A stretch of 64,000 nucleotides of DNA from Cercospora beticola (GCF_033473495.1 NC_088943.1:1344001-1408000), one strand, 5' to 3'. Numbered from the stretch's first letter, positions 1 to 11,312 are shown. The notes: generated by a model from the sequence alone, not told the origin. Program-made: numbers and translations.

Positions 1-666
1 TCCCGCCGGCCGCAACTACAGGTATATCGTAACCGTTTTTTGTCAAGTTGTCGATTACTTCTGGAAGCAACGAAACAATACTCGCCCCTCTCTCCCAACC
101 ATGTCCACCGGCATCAATGCCCTGAATACACAACACATCCGGCCTCCCCTCCTCCTCTCTCACAACCTCTAAACTCGCCGCTACAGAACTCACTTGCACA
201 AAAATCTTCGATTTCGGCAACACTTCCCTTATTGCCCTAATCCACTCCGCATAATCTGATAACTCATGACTAGCGAAGAGCCACACGACAGCTGGTCTAT
301 ATTTCCTCAATACAGACAAAGCAGTTTCTTTCTTTGTGACGAAGGTGAGGAGTCCTACGCCAATTGGTAAGAGATCATCGTTGGAGGTCCGGATTAGTGC
401 TTTTTCGACTTTGGAGAGTTCGAGTGAGAGGTCGCGCATGTCGTCTGTTGCGCCGATTTGGCCGAGGCCGCCGGCTTTTGTTACGGCGATTGCGAGGGAG
501 GATTTTGCGTAGCTGCCCATCTGGGATCTATTAGATGTTTGTGGATTATGTGTAAAGTGAAGAAGAGAAGCCGAGGTTAGATGATGTTGTTGGGTTGAAG
601 GTGACTTACTGGGGCGTTGATGATGAGGGGACTTTTGGTCCATGGGAACCATTTTTGGAGAGACAT
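1..666 (-). CDS. Nitronate monooxygenase (2-nitropropane dioxygenase family), 3' part beyond window
   Basis: Spliced model: exon 1 is 610-666, the intron is 521-609 (GTAAGT donor, CTAAC branch site, CAG acceptor), and exon 2 runs from 520 to the window edge. Both exons join in phase 0. The protein begins MSLQKWFPWTKSPLIINAP and continues MGSYAKSSLAIAVTKAGGLG, the flavin-binding TIM-barrel start of the family. About 150 residues later the FMN/catalytic stretch GIDAGGHGWERGASIV is intact, including the conserved His of AGGHG, and VVAAGG lies at the window edge. The family oxidises alkyl nitronates using FMN and O2, normally in the cytosol. The C-terminal part lies outside the window, so completeness cannot be judged. 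It shares a 387 bp divergent promoter region with the next gene. Family assignment is firm; the substrate is unknown. Confidence 0.88.
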
Positions 667-1053
667 TGTTTGGTTTTGAGGTTTGGGGTTGTAGTTTGGG
701 ATGGGGAATGGATGAGGTTGTTCAGCTGAACTTGAAGGTCAAGCAGAAGATCGTCGAGAGGCTTGGCGTTGACAAGTTCGACTGACGTTTGGTCCTGCCG
801 ATCTTCAGTCCTCTTCTTGCCAATCATCCTACGGCATTATCACGATTTAAGTCCCTGGTTATGCTGTCTCGTGCAGAATCTATTGTCGGCTGAGATGGAT
901 GGCAACTGATCATTGTGACTCGGTCGTGGATAGACAGCCTGTGGCGACACGGTGTTGCGAACAGTGGAGAAGGAACGACTGACGCGGCCGGAAAGGGGGC
1001 AAGCGTATCACAGCAAGCTCCATCCCACAAGCTTTACACCTTTGCAATGCACA
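667..1053. promoter_or_regulatory. Divergent intergenic region between nitronate monooxygenase and DCR2-like gene
   Basis: These 387 bp separate two start codons pointing away from each other, so both promoters and 5' leaders must lie here. I see no clear TATA box or repeated operator. The short open frames present have no coding character. Confidence 0.5.
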
Positions 1054-2596
1054 ATGGGCTTTTTTCGCGACAAACATCAATACCATGTTCTCACTCATGA
1101 CGATGGCTCCTCTGAGGCGCTGGCGGGTGGAGAGCAAGCTCCACGTGCATCAACGAGGTGGACTTCACGATGGATCTGGATCGTCCTTGGGTTAGCTGCT
1201 GTTTCGCTCTGCAGCATACTTGCCTGGTTTGTGTTTTCTTCATTTCCGGAAGGACGACAATACCGGCCAGGGCCTCTAAAATTCACCAAAGAGGGCACAT
1301 TCCAGATAGCTGTCTTTGCGGACTTGCATTTCGGGGAGAGTAAGTGGCTACTTAGGAAGCCCATGTTGATGAAGCTCACATTTTGATAGATGCATGGGAT
1401 CAATGGGGACCACAGGTAAGCCTTGAACAGGATTATAGGAGTCCATGCTGATGATCTGTAGCAAGACATCAACACTCAAAGAATCATGGGCGGTATTCTG
1501 GATGCTGAATCACAACGATTGTGAGTAGCAGGACAATCGGCACCAAGGTCATACTACGTTCTGATCTTCTCGCACCAGATGCGTACTCAATGGCGATCTT
1601 ATTACAGGCGACAACAGCTATTTTCACAATAGTTCTGAGTATATCGACCGAATTGTAAAGCCGATTGTTAGTAGAGGACTGCCCTTCGCTTCAACGTATG
1701 GAAACCACGACTCGGCTTTCAATCTGTCACGGGAGCAGATCTTCGACCGAGAGCATCGATATAAGGAGTCTCTCACTGCGAACATGGTGTCAGGAAGAAA
1801 TGCCGGCGTCTCAAACTATTACCTCGAAGTCTTCCCGCACGATGGAGGCGACATTCCCTCGTTGCTACTTTGGTTCTTCGACAGTCGCGGTGGCTTCTAC
1901 TACCAAGAAAGGAACGATGAAGGTGAACAAGTCGGGCAGCCGAATTGGGTCGATCAATCCGTCGTGGACTGGTTCCTTAAGACCAATGATGAGCTGGTGT
2001 CCAAGCACAACAAAACGATTCCATCGTTGGCCTTTGTTCACATTCCCACCAACGCGAGTGCAGCTCTGCAGACAGAAGTTGGCGTTGATCGACATCACGA
2101 ACCAGGAATCAACGATGACTACATTCTCTCCCCTCAAGCCCAAGGCTGGTGTCCCGATGGCAAGCAATCTTGCCCCTATGGCGGTCAAGACGTGCCTTTC
2201 ATGCAAGCTATCGCGTCGACTCCTGGCTTGATGGCCCTATTCAGTGGTCACGATCACGGAGATACATGGTGCTATAAATGGGAAGGTCTAGTTCCCGGTA
2301 TGAGCGTCAAAAGTAATGGCGTCAATCTCTGCTTCAGCCAGCATTCTGGATACGGTGGCTATGGGAGCTGGGAGCGAGGAGCGAGGCAGATACTTGTGAG
2401 AGAAGAAGATTTAGAATCGCAAATTGTGGAAACTTGGATCCGTTTGGAGAGTGGGAAGATTGTGGGAGCTGTGACGCTGAATTCGACGTATGGCGAGGAT
2501 ACTTATCCTGCGACGCCGAACACCAAGTCGCATTGTCCGACTTGCGATTATGCGATCATTTCGGCTATGCCAGGGATTGAGGATGTGCCGTCTTGA
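1054..2596 (+). CDS. DCR2-like calcineurin-type metallophosphoesterase, membrane-anchored
   Basis: Four exons: 1054-1339, 1390-1415, 1462-1520 and 1579-2596. The introns of 50, 46 and 58 bp all have GT-AG borders, and the 462-codon frame stays open across every join. Residues ~39-61 form one hydrophobic segment (WIWIVLGLAAVSLCSILAWF), which suggests a type II anchor. Metallophosphatase motifs follow in order: DLH (90-92), NAWDQWGPQ, NGD (128-130), GNHD (165-168), FVHIP with His278, and GHDH (347-350). These are the metal ligands of the calcineurin-like fold. The NAWD...WGPQ signature is typical of the fungal DCR2 group. In yeast Dcr2 acts on Ire1 and in cell-cycle timing, but that role is not shown here. 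The start at 1054 is the first ATG giving a plausible N-terminus. The gene converges on the glycosyltransferase gene across 277 bp. Confidence 0.87.
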
Positions 2597-2873
2597 GATG
2601 AGGGACGACTTTCGACGCAAGCAGGAGCAAAACGGACCGCAAGACACCGTCCGGCTCCACACCTCTCGCAAGGGGCCACCAGGAATATGCCACATTCGTG
2701 AGCCGCGAAACTTGCATTCTTTGGGAGGACCGCCCTTGTCACCTGGCCTTTCTCTGCCTTCACGGTGCTGGAAACTCGCCATATTGGTGATTGAGACTAG
2801 CACTGCGAGTAACGTTGAGGGCTGGGCTTCATGCCGTGCTATGAAGAGCATAGATTGTTTGAATCGTCCAAGC

Positions 2874-4880
2874 TCAAGGTGAGCCAGTCGTATCTGGCGC
2901 AGCAGAGACTGGCTCACTCTTCTCTGTACCAGCAACGGACGCCTTATTGCTATCCGCCTCCGCCTGCAACTGCGCCTGAAGCTCAATAAACTCCTTCGCC
3001 TTCTTCCTCCGCTCCTCCTCAGCACGCTGTCTCTCCGCTTCAGCAGCATCCACTTTCGACTTCCACTTCGCTCTCGCCTCAGTCAAAGCATCCGATGCCA
3101 CCAAAATATCATGCCGATTCCACTGCTCTTGAGGAACCATCACCAAATCCTTCAAAATCTTCACCTTACTCGATATTGACTGCAAATCTTGATCTTCCCC
3201 ACCCCCTTTCCCGAATCCTCCCTCAAGTAAATCCTTCTCACCCCCAAAAATCGCCTCATGCGCAGAATTCAACATAACCTTCTGCGCATCCGCAATAGCA
3301 GAAACAAGCGGCTGCGTAGCCTCTTCAAGCTTACTCGCCAACTCCGTGATAGCGTCTAAATCATTCGACCTCTCACCATCATTGACCAAATTCTTCAAGT
3401 CCTCTTTCTGCTTCTCAATCGCCTCTCGATGATCCGGTCCCAATCTTTCCCCATAATCTTCCAACCTTTGCTCAACTTTGACAATCAATTCCTGAACTTT
3501 CAATCTCTTACTCGCTGCTTCCTCCTTCTTCGCCTTTCGTAGAGAACTCTGCTCTGCCCAGAAATCTCGCGCTTCTTGAGGATATGAAGTGGATTTTAAT
3601 GGGACTTCCCAGTCGTCGAGATGTTGTTCCGCGCGATTCAGCCAGTGGATCATGCGTTCTTCTCGATTCGGAATTCCAGCGAAGTGAACGAGGAAATCAC
3701 CTCTTCGGAGCTGGAAAGGTGCAAGAGTCTCGTTATGTTCGCCTTGATATGCATTAAACCAACGTTGAGGCGCTTGCACGATATGCGGAGAGAATGTCGG
3801 ATGATGGAGGAGATTGTCCATTGCGGATTGATCGCGGAAAACGAGCTCGTCGGTTGGTCTGTAGTGTCTGTAAGACACGATTGCTGAGAAAAGGTTTACG
3901 GCCCATTGATTGACTCGCACGGGGAAGACGCCGTTGTTTAAACCATTCCAGTCGTTGGAGTAGACGAGATGGATGTCTTCGAATTCGGAGTCTGGAGGTG
4001 GGAGGAAGACGTCGATTGGGATGTGGGGGTTGAGGAGGACTGTATCTGCGTCGACCCAGAGGAGCCATTCTAAGCGTTCGCTTTCGGGTTTTGCGAGTTC
4101 GCGGAGGAGGAGGCTGAGGATGTAGGCAGGTTTTGACCAGACGTCGTCTAGGAGTTGCTGACGCAAGATGTGTAGTCGGTAGCCGTGCTCTCGGTCATGG
4201 CGTTCGTGAGTTCGGATCGCACGCTCCCAGGCACTGTTGCCGTAGAATAGGATTGTGCATTTTCCAATGCGAGTTCTCGCGCCCAAGCGCTCTTCTTCTG
4301 ACAAGCCATCGAGGACATGCTCTCCTGGTAATATCGCTGCAGTGTTGGTCGGCTGAGTCTGCTGCGTAGCTGTCGCATTTGCTGCTTTTCCAATCGCCTG
4401 AGCAAGTTGCGGCCTGTGGTATGGGTTCAAGGAGTGCAGTTTATCCTTGACCGCGCTGTGCAATTCCGCCAATGCACCACTAATGGTAGGCGACTTCTCC
4501 AGATCAAAGCTAAGGTCTTCAGGCTGGTCTTCTGGCAGACTATCACCAATGACTCCTGCAGGCAACTCGGGCTTATTCAGACCAGTGCCGAACCCGCTTG
4601 GGTCATTCAAGACATTTCCAGGAGAAGGATGGTATGTGTGATCAATGTCTGCGAAGTTGTCATTGTTCGATGAGTCCAGGCTCGATGTCACCATCCACCC
4701 CATCATTACACATCCCACACCGACCATCAGGAATTTGAGCCTGCTCTTCGATAAAATGACGCCACGCGTGCGGCTTGGTCGGAGCCATTGTGGGATGTTG
4801 CTCGGTAGAAGAGGCGAAAGAGGTGACGAAGGTGTCGAGTCGTGGTAGGATCTCTCTCTTGATGGACTACGTGATGGCAT
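2874..4880 (-). CDS. GT34 galactosyl/mannosyltransferase (GMA12/MNN10 family)
   Basis: A single exon of 668 codons. It is a type II Golgi protein: a short Ser/Pro-rich cytosolic tail, a membrane segment at residues ~47-66 (LKFLMVGVGCVMMGWMV), a low-complexity stem to ~200, then the catalytic domain at ~200-425. The domain begins RIGKCTILFYGNS and carries the DXD metal/nucleotide-sugar motif in LLWVDADTVLL (DAD 277-279). Other family blocks are NNGVF (315-319), FRDQSAMDN (348-356) and FLVHFAG (396-402). The family transfers galactose or mannose from nucleotide sugars to N- or O-glycans in the Golgi. After ~430 there is a highly charged C-terminal extension of ~240 residues with predicted coiled-coil stretches and a Glu/Arg/Lys-rich run at 609-632. 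The exact sugar and linkage cannot be read from the sequence. Confidence 0.9.
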   Translation of the reverse strand: MPSRSPSRERSYHDSTPSSPLSPLLPSNIPQWLRPSRTRGVILSKSRLKFLMVGVGCVMMGWMVTSSLDSSNNDNFADIDHTYHPSPGNVLNDPSGFGTGLNKPELPAGVIGDSLPEDQPEDLSFDLEKSPTISGALAELHSAVKDKLHSLNPYHRPQLAQAIGKAANATATQQTQPTNTAAILPGEHVLDGLSEEERLGARTRIGKCTILFYGNSAWERAIRTHERHDREHGYRLHILRQQLLDDVWSKPAYILSLLLRELAKPESERLEWLLWVDADTVLLNPHIPIDVFLPPPDSEFEDIHLVYSNDWNGLNNGVFPVRVNQWAVNLFSAIVSYRHYRPTDELVFRDQSAMDNLLHHPTFSPHIVQAPQRWFNAYQGEHNETLAPFQLRRGDFLVHFAGIPNREERMIHWLNRAEQHLDDWEVPLKSTSYPQEARDFWAEQSSLRKAKKEEAASKRLKVQELIVKVEQRLEDYGERLGPDHREAIEKQKEDLKNLVNDGERSNDLDAITELASKLEEATQPLVSAIADAQKVMLNSAHEAIFGGEKDLLEGGFGKGGGEDQDLQSISSKVKILKDLVMVPQEQWNRHDILVASDALTEARAKWKSKVDAAEAERQRAEEERRKKAKEFIELQAQLQAEADSNKASVAGTEKSEPVSAAPDTTGSP

Positions 4881-5494
4881 CCTGTCAACGAAGTTTCGGG
4901 ATCTTCATCTGTTGTCCCTTGACCCCCTCGAACCAGTCAGAAATGGTTCTCGATTCAGCAGAATTTTGGTGAAGCAGATGCTGTTCGAACAAAACTTCCA
5001 CGTACCCTGTGAGTGACGCTCGAGCTCGAGCTACGTGTTTACATACCAGTAGACCGACATAGCTGACGCAAGGGCTTGCAGCCCTGGCACGGGCCCTTCG
5101 CGTCCCTTTTTCAGCGCAAAAGTCTAGGCTCAGCCCTACCAGGGCGCGTGAACGATCATCTCTTAAAAATTCTCAAAACATCATACTGATCAAAGCTACG
5201 ATATAGCGATTGACCACTTCTGCATGATTTGATAGCAGCAGTAAAGCAAGGGCCCTGTCGGCTATTCGATAGAAAATTCCCTGTTATGAAAGACATCAAT
5301 GGCGCCGTCGGCGACCCAGGCAGAAAATGTGATGCTGCGAAGATGTCAGGCGCTAGCAGATAACGCAGGTACGAGAAAGATAGAGAGCACGCACGCCGGC
5401 CGATCTGTGTGAGACATTGCACGCTCCTTGCTTCGCGAGCCCTTTCAAAGAGGGTCTTGCCCATGGCCGGTACTGCAAGTCAAAGTCGTGAAAA
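4881..5494. other. Intergenic region upstream of the glycosyltransferase
   Basis: These 614 bp hold the promoter of the GT34 gene and the 3' flank of the F-box gene. Both are on the minus strand. Short open frames at 5156-5661 do not resemble protein and partly overlap the F-box gene in another frame. I see no RNA gene or repeat. Confidence 0.5.
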
Positions 5495-6238
5495 CTACTC
5501 CGCCAAATCGAATTCCACAAATATCTCATCCTGACGACGAAGCTTCTTTGCGCGTCGCAGAGTGTCGAACTTGAGGACCGGCTGCCATGTGTCCCAATTG
5601 GGGTACCACTGTTCTTTGTAGAGCGCTGAATCTTGAAGCAGCCAGGCGCGACCAGTTTCATATTCTTTGGGCGGTTGCGTCAGCAGCATGCGCCTCCACG
5701 ACGCTTCCGGATAGCAATGAAGCTGCTTGGTCTGGTCGGCATCGCTTGAGAGTAGGTAAAGCCATGGATTCTCCAAGATAGGCACACCAGACGCCCACGG
5801 CTCGAAGAATTCTATCTCGTGACCATGTCCACCTGTGTGTTCCAGCTCGCTCGTGGAGATGAGAGCTCGCTGCTCAACGAGCTCGCACGATTGTGGTATG
5901 GGCCGAAAGAAAAGATATTGCTGAATCAACTCGCTCGACTCGACTGTGCGTCGCCACTGGCGGCACACGCGCTGCACCTGGCATAATAGGTTCTGAGGTG
6001 GGAGGTGAAGCAGAATCTCCTCAGCCAATTCGGGAACGTTGAAGGTCCTCTGGCAGGCGGTGGGCGGCGGTGGTCCAGGGACGGGTTGACGAGTTACCGC
6101 CTGGCTGTCGTGCTTTGGGTTCGGCGTCGATCCCACGCAGGCGAGCTGTCGCTTTGGAGCGGGTTCCGTGTCGGGAAACATCAAATCGTAGTGCGCTTCT
6201 GTGAAGCCATCCTCGAGATGGTAACGCTTGAAAGTCAT
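5495..6238 (-). CDS. F-box domain protein
   Basis: A single exon of 247 codons starting MTFKRYHLEDG. The frame extends upstream to 6349, but that longer version would start at TTG, so the ATG at 6238 (context CAAAATGA) is the first usable start. Residues ~65-103 fit an F-box: NVPELAEEILLHLPPQNLLC then VQRVCRQWRRTVESS, with the usual Leu-Pro and Cys-Arg-x-Trp positions. The C-terminal half (PWLYLLSSD, WRRMLLTQPP, the final charged RRAKKLRR) resembles the small F-box proteins common in Dothideomycetes. It lacks LRR, WD40 or Kelch repeats. F-box proteins couple substrates to SCF ubiquitin ligases through Skp1; the target here is unknown. A Pro-rich linker (PGPPPPTACQ) precedes the F-box. It is divergent from Pam17. 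Confidence 0.82.
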   Translation of the reverse strand: MTFKRYHLEDGFTEAHYDLMFPDTEPAPKRQLACVGSTPNPKHDSQAVTRQPVPGPPPPTACQRTFNVPELAEEILLHLPPQNLLCQVQRVCRQWRRTVESSELIQQYLFFRPIPQSCELVEQRALISTSELEHTGGHGHEIEFFEPWASGVPILENPWLYLLSSDADQTKQLHCYPEASWRRMLLTQPPKEYETGRAWLLQDSALYKEQWYPNWDTWQPVLKFDTLRRAKKLRRQDEIFVEFDLAE

Positions 6239-6826
6239 TTTGCGGTGCTTGAATGAAGAACAGAGTGTGGGGAGTGTTTTTGAGCCCAGATGAGTTCTGG
6301 GTTGCGATGTCGAGGCGGAGAGCGGCGCCTGCTGCCAGAGCGGAGTCAAATGGACGAAGATGTCGCCGCTGGCCTTGACCTCACCTCACCTCGCTGCGCC
6401 CTCACCTCAACTTGTCCCCAGTCAGTCAGTCGCTGAAAAGCATCTCTTACTCTGTGATGACAGCCCTCCCACTACGAATTAGTTTGCCCGCGGACGCTAT
6501 CTGAGATACGACTACCTTCTGCCGTCTACGTGGTCTGAGCACCTACGCCTGGTATGCGACGCGCCGCGATGGCCGACATTGATAAGCGATTGCGCTGACG
6601 TATAAAGTCATGGCCACATCCACAGTTCACATGTCGTGCCTCCGAAGGCCCGCTCGTCGTGCAAGACTGGAGGAGGTGCGGTGGTGAGAGCAGAAGCGAG
6701 TGGGGACTTCTCGAAGCTTTCATCCATCCCGGCGCGCGCCAACATGACCGCGCGCGGCGGAGAGCTCTCACCTCCGCACTCCTCTCACCCGCCGTCAAAC
6801 ACACACTCTCCTCCATCTCGCCCACC
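6239..6826. promoter_or_regulatory. Divergent promoter region of F-box gene and Pam17 gene
   Basis: This 588 bp region lies between two divergent start codons. At 6377-6410 it contains several copies of CTCACCT on the plus strand, in two blocks, and at 6421-6430 a short GTCAGTCAGT repeat. These may be binding sites, but no factor can be named. The last ~100 bp before Pam17 are pyrimidine-rich, as is usual for fungal leaders. Confidence 0.45.
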
Positions 6827-7614
6827 ATGGCAACTCTCCTGGTACCTCGCATCACATGTCTACGAACCCTCACCGCAACCCGAAGATCCACTCCCGGCCT
6901 CCTCTCCGCCGCCTTCACCACCTCCGCGGCCCAGAACCCCAAACACACCCGACCCCAACAACCATGGACACAACGCACAACAACACGCTTCACATCTCCC
7001 CTCTCACATAACTCAAAACTGTCCCGCCGAGCCAACTCAACCTCCTCACAACCGCAACAACAACAAGAAGTCCCAGACCACATCCTAACCTGGAACCGCT
7101 TCTTCGACCTCCGCCGAAAGCGACGATGGATCAATCTAGGCTGCAGCGTCCTAACCGCCTTCGGCACCGTAGGCCTCGTCGCACCAATGCTAGCAGAGCA
7201 AGACTTTGATACCTGGGGAGCACAAATTTCCGGCTTGGATCCTATTATCGTGCTAGGAATCAGCACATTTGCCATTGCGGCGGGAGGATGGCTGATGGGA
7301 CCGACGGTGGGAAATTTGGGATTTGGGATGTGGGCGAGTAGACGTGGGTGGAAAGCGGGGATTGCAGAGGTGAGTTGATAGACAGAATCGAAAGGGTGGT
7401 GGGCGAGTCTGTGACTGACTGAGATGTGTGTCAACAGAAAGAAAAGAGCTTCTACGCTCGTATCAAGCGCTATCGCGCCGATGCCTCCGCGAGCAGTCCT
7501 CAGAATCCTATTCCAGATTATTACGGCGAGAAGATTGGTAGTGTGCAGGCATACAGGAGGTGGTTGAAGGATCAGAAAGCGTTCAATCTGAAGAAGAACA
7601 AGAATATGCTGTGA
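6827..7614 (+). CDS. pam17: Pam17, presequence translocase-associated motor subunit (mitochondrial)
   Basis: Two exons, 6827-7369 and 7438-7614, with a 68 bp GT-AG intron that keeps the phase; 239 codons. The start is CACCATGG, an optimal context. The N-terminus is Arg/Ser/Thr-rich without acids, a clear mitochondrial presequence, followed by a Gln-rich run near residue 75-80. Two membrane segments lie at ~101-121 (WINLGCSVLTAFGTVGLVAP) and ~138-158 (PIIVLGISTFAIAAGGWLMG), followed by GNLGFGMWASRRGWKAGIAE. The second exon gives the family C-terminus FYARIKRYRAD...NPIPDYYGEKIGSVQAYRRWLKDQKAF. Pam17 is an inner-membrane TIM23 component that helps organise the Pam16/Pam18 import motor. Length and membrane layout match the fungal family. 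Confidence 0.93.
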
Positions 7615-9999
7615 AGGAGGAACACGATCATGCTTCTGAACAATAATATAGTTAGAAAAGCACGAACGGAGGGCACGAAAAGGGCTGCATATGATTACAG
7701 ACGCGGTGTTCAGCGTATGGCGTTAGGGGCGCAGGAACAGTCCACAGTTGCTATCAAGAGTCTGCCTGAGTGTATAGACGTTCCGCGCAGAATGTGGGAA
7801 GCTGGCAGCTCATACACTCCGCAAGATGAGCCGGACTCAAAATGTACTTTTTCTCATGTATAACATCCCGCATTCCACTCATGTTCGAGGGAGGCAGACG
7901 AAGCGTCCGGTCATGGCAGTCTCAAAGCACGAGAAGCATTTGTTCAATGCCGGTCTTAACACTCTGTCTTTTGGCGATCACCTGGCTGACCGAAAGCACG
8001 GAAGAAGCTTCAATATGGTTTCATCCGATGCCCTCATATATCGCACGGCACGGTATCACTCCGTAGGTGTTACCATCTCTTCACCTGGAATAAGTGGCCA
8101 ATGACCCTTGGTTTATCGGCGATCGATCTTTCTTTCTTTCTTCTTTTTGTCGAAGAGCACTGGAGCTTCCTAACACATACAGTATTAGTCTGTCGTGTCT
8201 GGCGCAACCGATGAACGCTCGAAATTTTGCACCTCTCCACTTCAATCAACGTCATCTAATGGAATGCCGAGAGTAAGCGCTACTTGTGGCGTTTCGTGGT
8301 TCAGATACGCCATTTTTTCCTTCCATATGTATGACACGACCCATCGCGAATGCTGGAGCTAGCAGATCGACGGCCGGCTCAAGGTTCAGCCAGATGTCTC
8401 TCGAATGGTCTCCTCTACAATGCACCACCGCTGCGTCAGCATATGCCTGTTCAAAATCCAGTAAACCCCCCCCCTCGCCGATCGCTTGTGTATCGCTGTA
8501 TGTGCATATCCCATGTGTCCTGTGACCCACAGAACGTGATCGAGATTTACCTGGTGGTAGCAAACCTCGGACCATCAACCACTATCGGTGGTACCTTGCA
8601 TCTGCTGGTCGAACGAAGAGCGCTGCGACTGCATCGCCTTCACCGAATATCAATCTATCAGATTAGAAGTGCCGTAGTGCTTGCTACCCACTTGCGCCAC
8701 CCATATGTTGTCACAAGGCGCCAAGCGCTTCTTAGACAAGCAGGGTGCAAGGATAAAGATGGAGAGATCGACATGCGGCATACTGATGATAATGCCTGCT
8801 GCATGATGCGTCCAACCGAAGCAAAGCTAACTAGCAGCTTCCTGAAGGTCCTCGAGGCGGTCTGATCTCCGACTGGAAGACTGGGAAATTTGAGCCGGAT
8901 GCAGCGATGAAGGATGGAAGGTACAGTGGCACAAAAATGACTTGCTTGTGTAGATCTGCTGTATGCGAGCCGCCTACGAGCGAAGCGTGGTGTCTACCCG
9001 TCTGTGGCGACTGCCATGGACGAGATTATTGGGAGAATGTTGTGGGATCTGTGACGAGGCCCCTGTAGCGCCATGTTGAAAATTGCTAGTGGGATGGACT
9101 GAGCTCTTTCTGGATCATCTTGCCGTACTTGCGTGTTGAATGAGCTTGACCAGTATTGACGCAAGTGCTGGCGCGTGATGAGGAAGAGCAGCTGCCGCAC
9201 AAGAACAGTGCCTGGATGTAAGTTCACTGCCATTCAGGCTAGTTCATCCGCCAGCCTTCCCACGTGTGTACTTCCGCTGCTCGGTGGCACGCATCTGCAA
9301 ACACTGCCTGCTCTTTCACTTCTGACGATTACACGCAGCATTTGAGTTGGTGGAGTCGACCAGGAGTTCGTTCCACAGGAAGGAGCTGAGTATGCGCAAA
9401 CTCGTCGCTCATGTCCGTGCCGATACCTAATGCCGCTTCACTCGTCCGACCCGATGTTAGTTAGCTTGAATGAAAGACGTCGACAATGAATGGTACGACA
9501 ATCTAGCGTGCACCAAAATGTCAACATCGGCACGGCGAAGAACTGATCTTGGAGAGGTTTGGTTGTTGCCGAAGAGATGAGAGTCGTCGTATGCAATGTC
9601 TGCAATCCAACACGATCACATGCGGTTGTGAGCTGCCCGGTCCGGGAATAATAGTAACTTTGTAGCCGAAGTCTGAGCGGCCAAGGCGAAGCAAGACGTC
9701 AACACGGTCTTGATTTGAGATTGGTTCAAGATTGAGTTCGCAGATCCTCTGTAACTCGACAGCGCTCGCTCGACTTCTCTATACACGGAATAGAACGGCG
9801 AACAGGTGGTCAATTTCGCAGCAGGAACGGTTTGAGCGGAGGGCTAAGAGCACAGCTTTGTTGTTCGGTGCCGGTTTCCATTGACCAGGGTGAGAGGCTG
9901 AGGAAAGCGCCTCATACTCTGACAGACCATAGTCTCCCCCGGAGCAGTATTCGGGCCGTCTTTGTCCGAGACGTCGAGCGTTCCGACTCCTCCAGCTCG
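7615..9999. other. Long intergenic stretch without a recognisable gene
   Basis: About 2.4 kb downstream of Pam17. Open frames are short (longest ~170 codons, 8350-8865) and do not read like protein. I found no spliceable series of conserved segments, no tRNA-like B box and no transposon similarity. The base composition is normal, without the TpA excess of the block after 13.7 kb. It could hold 3' UTR, a noncoding transcript or a very diverged gene. Confidence 0.4.
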
Positions 10000-11312
10000 T
10001 ACGTCGAGATGCAACACTGTATCGCCAGATTCTGATGAGTGCTGCCTGTGCAGGAGGGGCGGTGGCTCCCGCAATGCCGCTCATGTCAGTGGTGGAGGAC
10101 GTATGATGGGCGTAGTTGGCGTGTGCGAGGTACTGTAGTAGGGTTCCCGGAAGCTAGCCGCCGCCAGTCCTGCAGCCTTCCCCCACCATCGCAAGCAGAG
10201 ACCACCTGCGTTGCTGCATTGACAGTAGTGATGGCAGACCGCAACAGCGACAGATGACGGACGTGCGAGGCATTCCTGTGTCACCACACGCAGCCGTGGG
10301 CGCGCAACTACCGTGTGGCGTAGGGCGGCCAGGCCAGGCAGTTCCTCGATCCCGGCACATTGGAAGCTATGGCGGCCGCGACAGCGGAGAAGGGCAGAAG
10401 CGCGCCGCCACGTTGTCTGCAGACGCACGCAATCGAGCCTTTTCTCGTGGACTCCGAACGGGCCATTGGCGAGTCGCGCTGGGATCGGGAGCTCCTCCGC
10501 CGCTGCGCGCCACAGCACATGCCGGAGATTCCCTTCGCGCGGCAATCCTGTGATCCCTCGTCCACGCTCGCCAAATCATCCTCCCCCTCCGCCGCCGTCA
10601 ACCAGCGTCATCGACCGCCAGCGCGAGGAGGGCCACGCACCGACGACGCCTCGAGGACACCCATCTGCCATCTGCCAGACGCCAGCGCGCGCCTCGCGTG
10701 AGGCCCAGCGCTCGGCTGTGGCCCTACATGGCATGCCGCCCTGGTCAATGCTAGCGCCAGTGGCAATTCTTCCTCCTTGAAGTGGGCGCTGGTGTAACCC
10801 ACGCAGCTTGGGTGGCGAACGCTGGCCTGGCACGAGAGCCTTCCTGCCGTGCCCGAAGCTCGTCGAGCAGCCCGACAACGATGCCAGCCTGCGCCGCCAG
10901 CGGCCACGCCTGCGCCAGCGACGTCCACATGCGAAGGTTTGCCCCTGCGCCGCTTTCTGGCCGAGCGTGCCAACTTCTCGCGGACAAGCATCGTCTCGGT
11001 GGTGCATCGCCTGCAGAAGCCTCTGCTTTGGTGGCGCATGGCGAGCCGGCCGCTGGGCTGGGCTGCGTTCCGTCGACCAAAGGGCACGACCGTCAAATCC
11101 CTCTTTAAGGTTCTAGATCGCAGGTCAGCCTAAACCGCAATGCAGCCTCCTGCTCGCACTTGCACCCTCTACTTCTTCTTCCTCGACTCGTCATTGGTCC
11201 GTCACACCACAGCTTGCCCCGTCGAGCCTTCTTTACTAAACGTTGGTGACTTCCTTCCTGTTTGGCGGTCTCTTCTTCGTGACCCGTCTTTCTTGACGGC
11301 CGGACCACAACC
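10000..11312. promoter_or_regulatory. GC-rich upstream region and probable long 5' leader of the RRM-YTH gene
   Basis: From ~10,050 to 11,090 the sequence is markedly GC-rich. It has overlapping open frames on both strands, which is expected when stop codons are rare and does not show coding. From ~11,150 to 11,290 it becomes pyrimidine-rich (runs of CTTCTTCTT), typical of a fungal promoter/5' UTR. The leader ends in the strong start context ACAACCATGG. Regulatory content is inferred from position only. Confidence 0.4.

Noticed and set aside
5495..6349. Longer F-box protein starting at 6,349
   Set aside because: The codon at 6,349 is TTG. The first in-frame ATG is at 6,238 in a good context.
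6526..7434. A 302-codon minus-strand open frame opposite Pam17
   Set aside because: It overlaps the Pam17 exon in full, has Arg/Ser-rich composition typical of an antisense shadow, and shows no domain, whereas the plus frame is a clear conserved protein.
10081..11133. Many overlapping open frames of 70-160 codons on both strands
   Set aside because: They occur in all frames of a GC-rich segment, are Arg/Ala/Pro-rich, and none stands out. This is expected from low stop-codon frequency.
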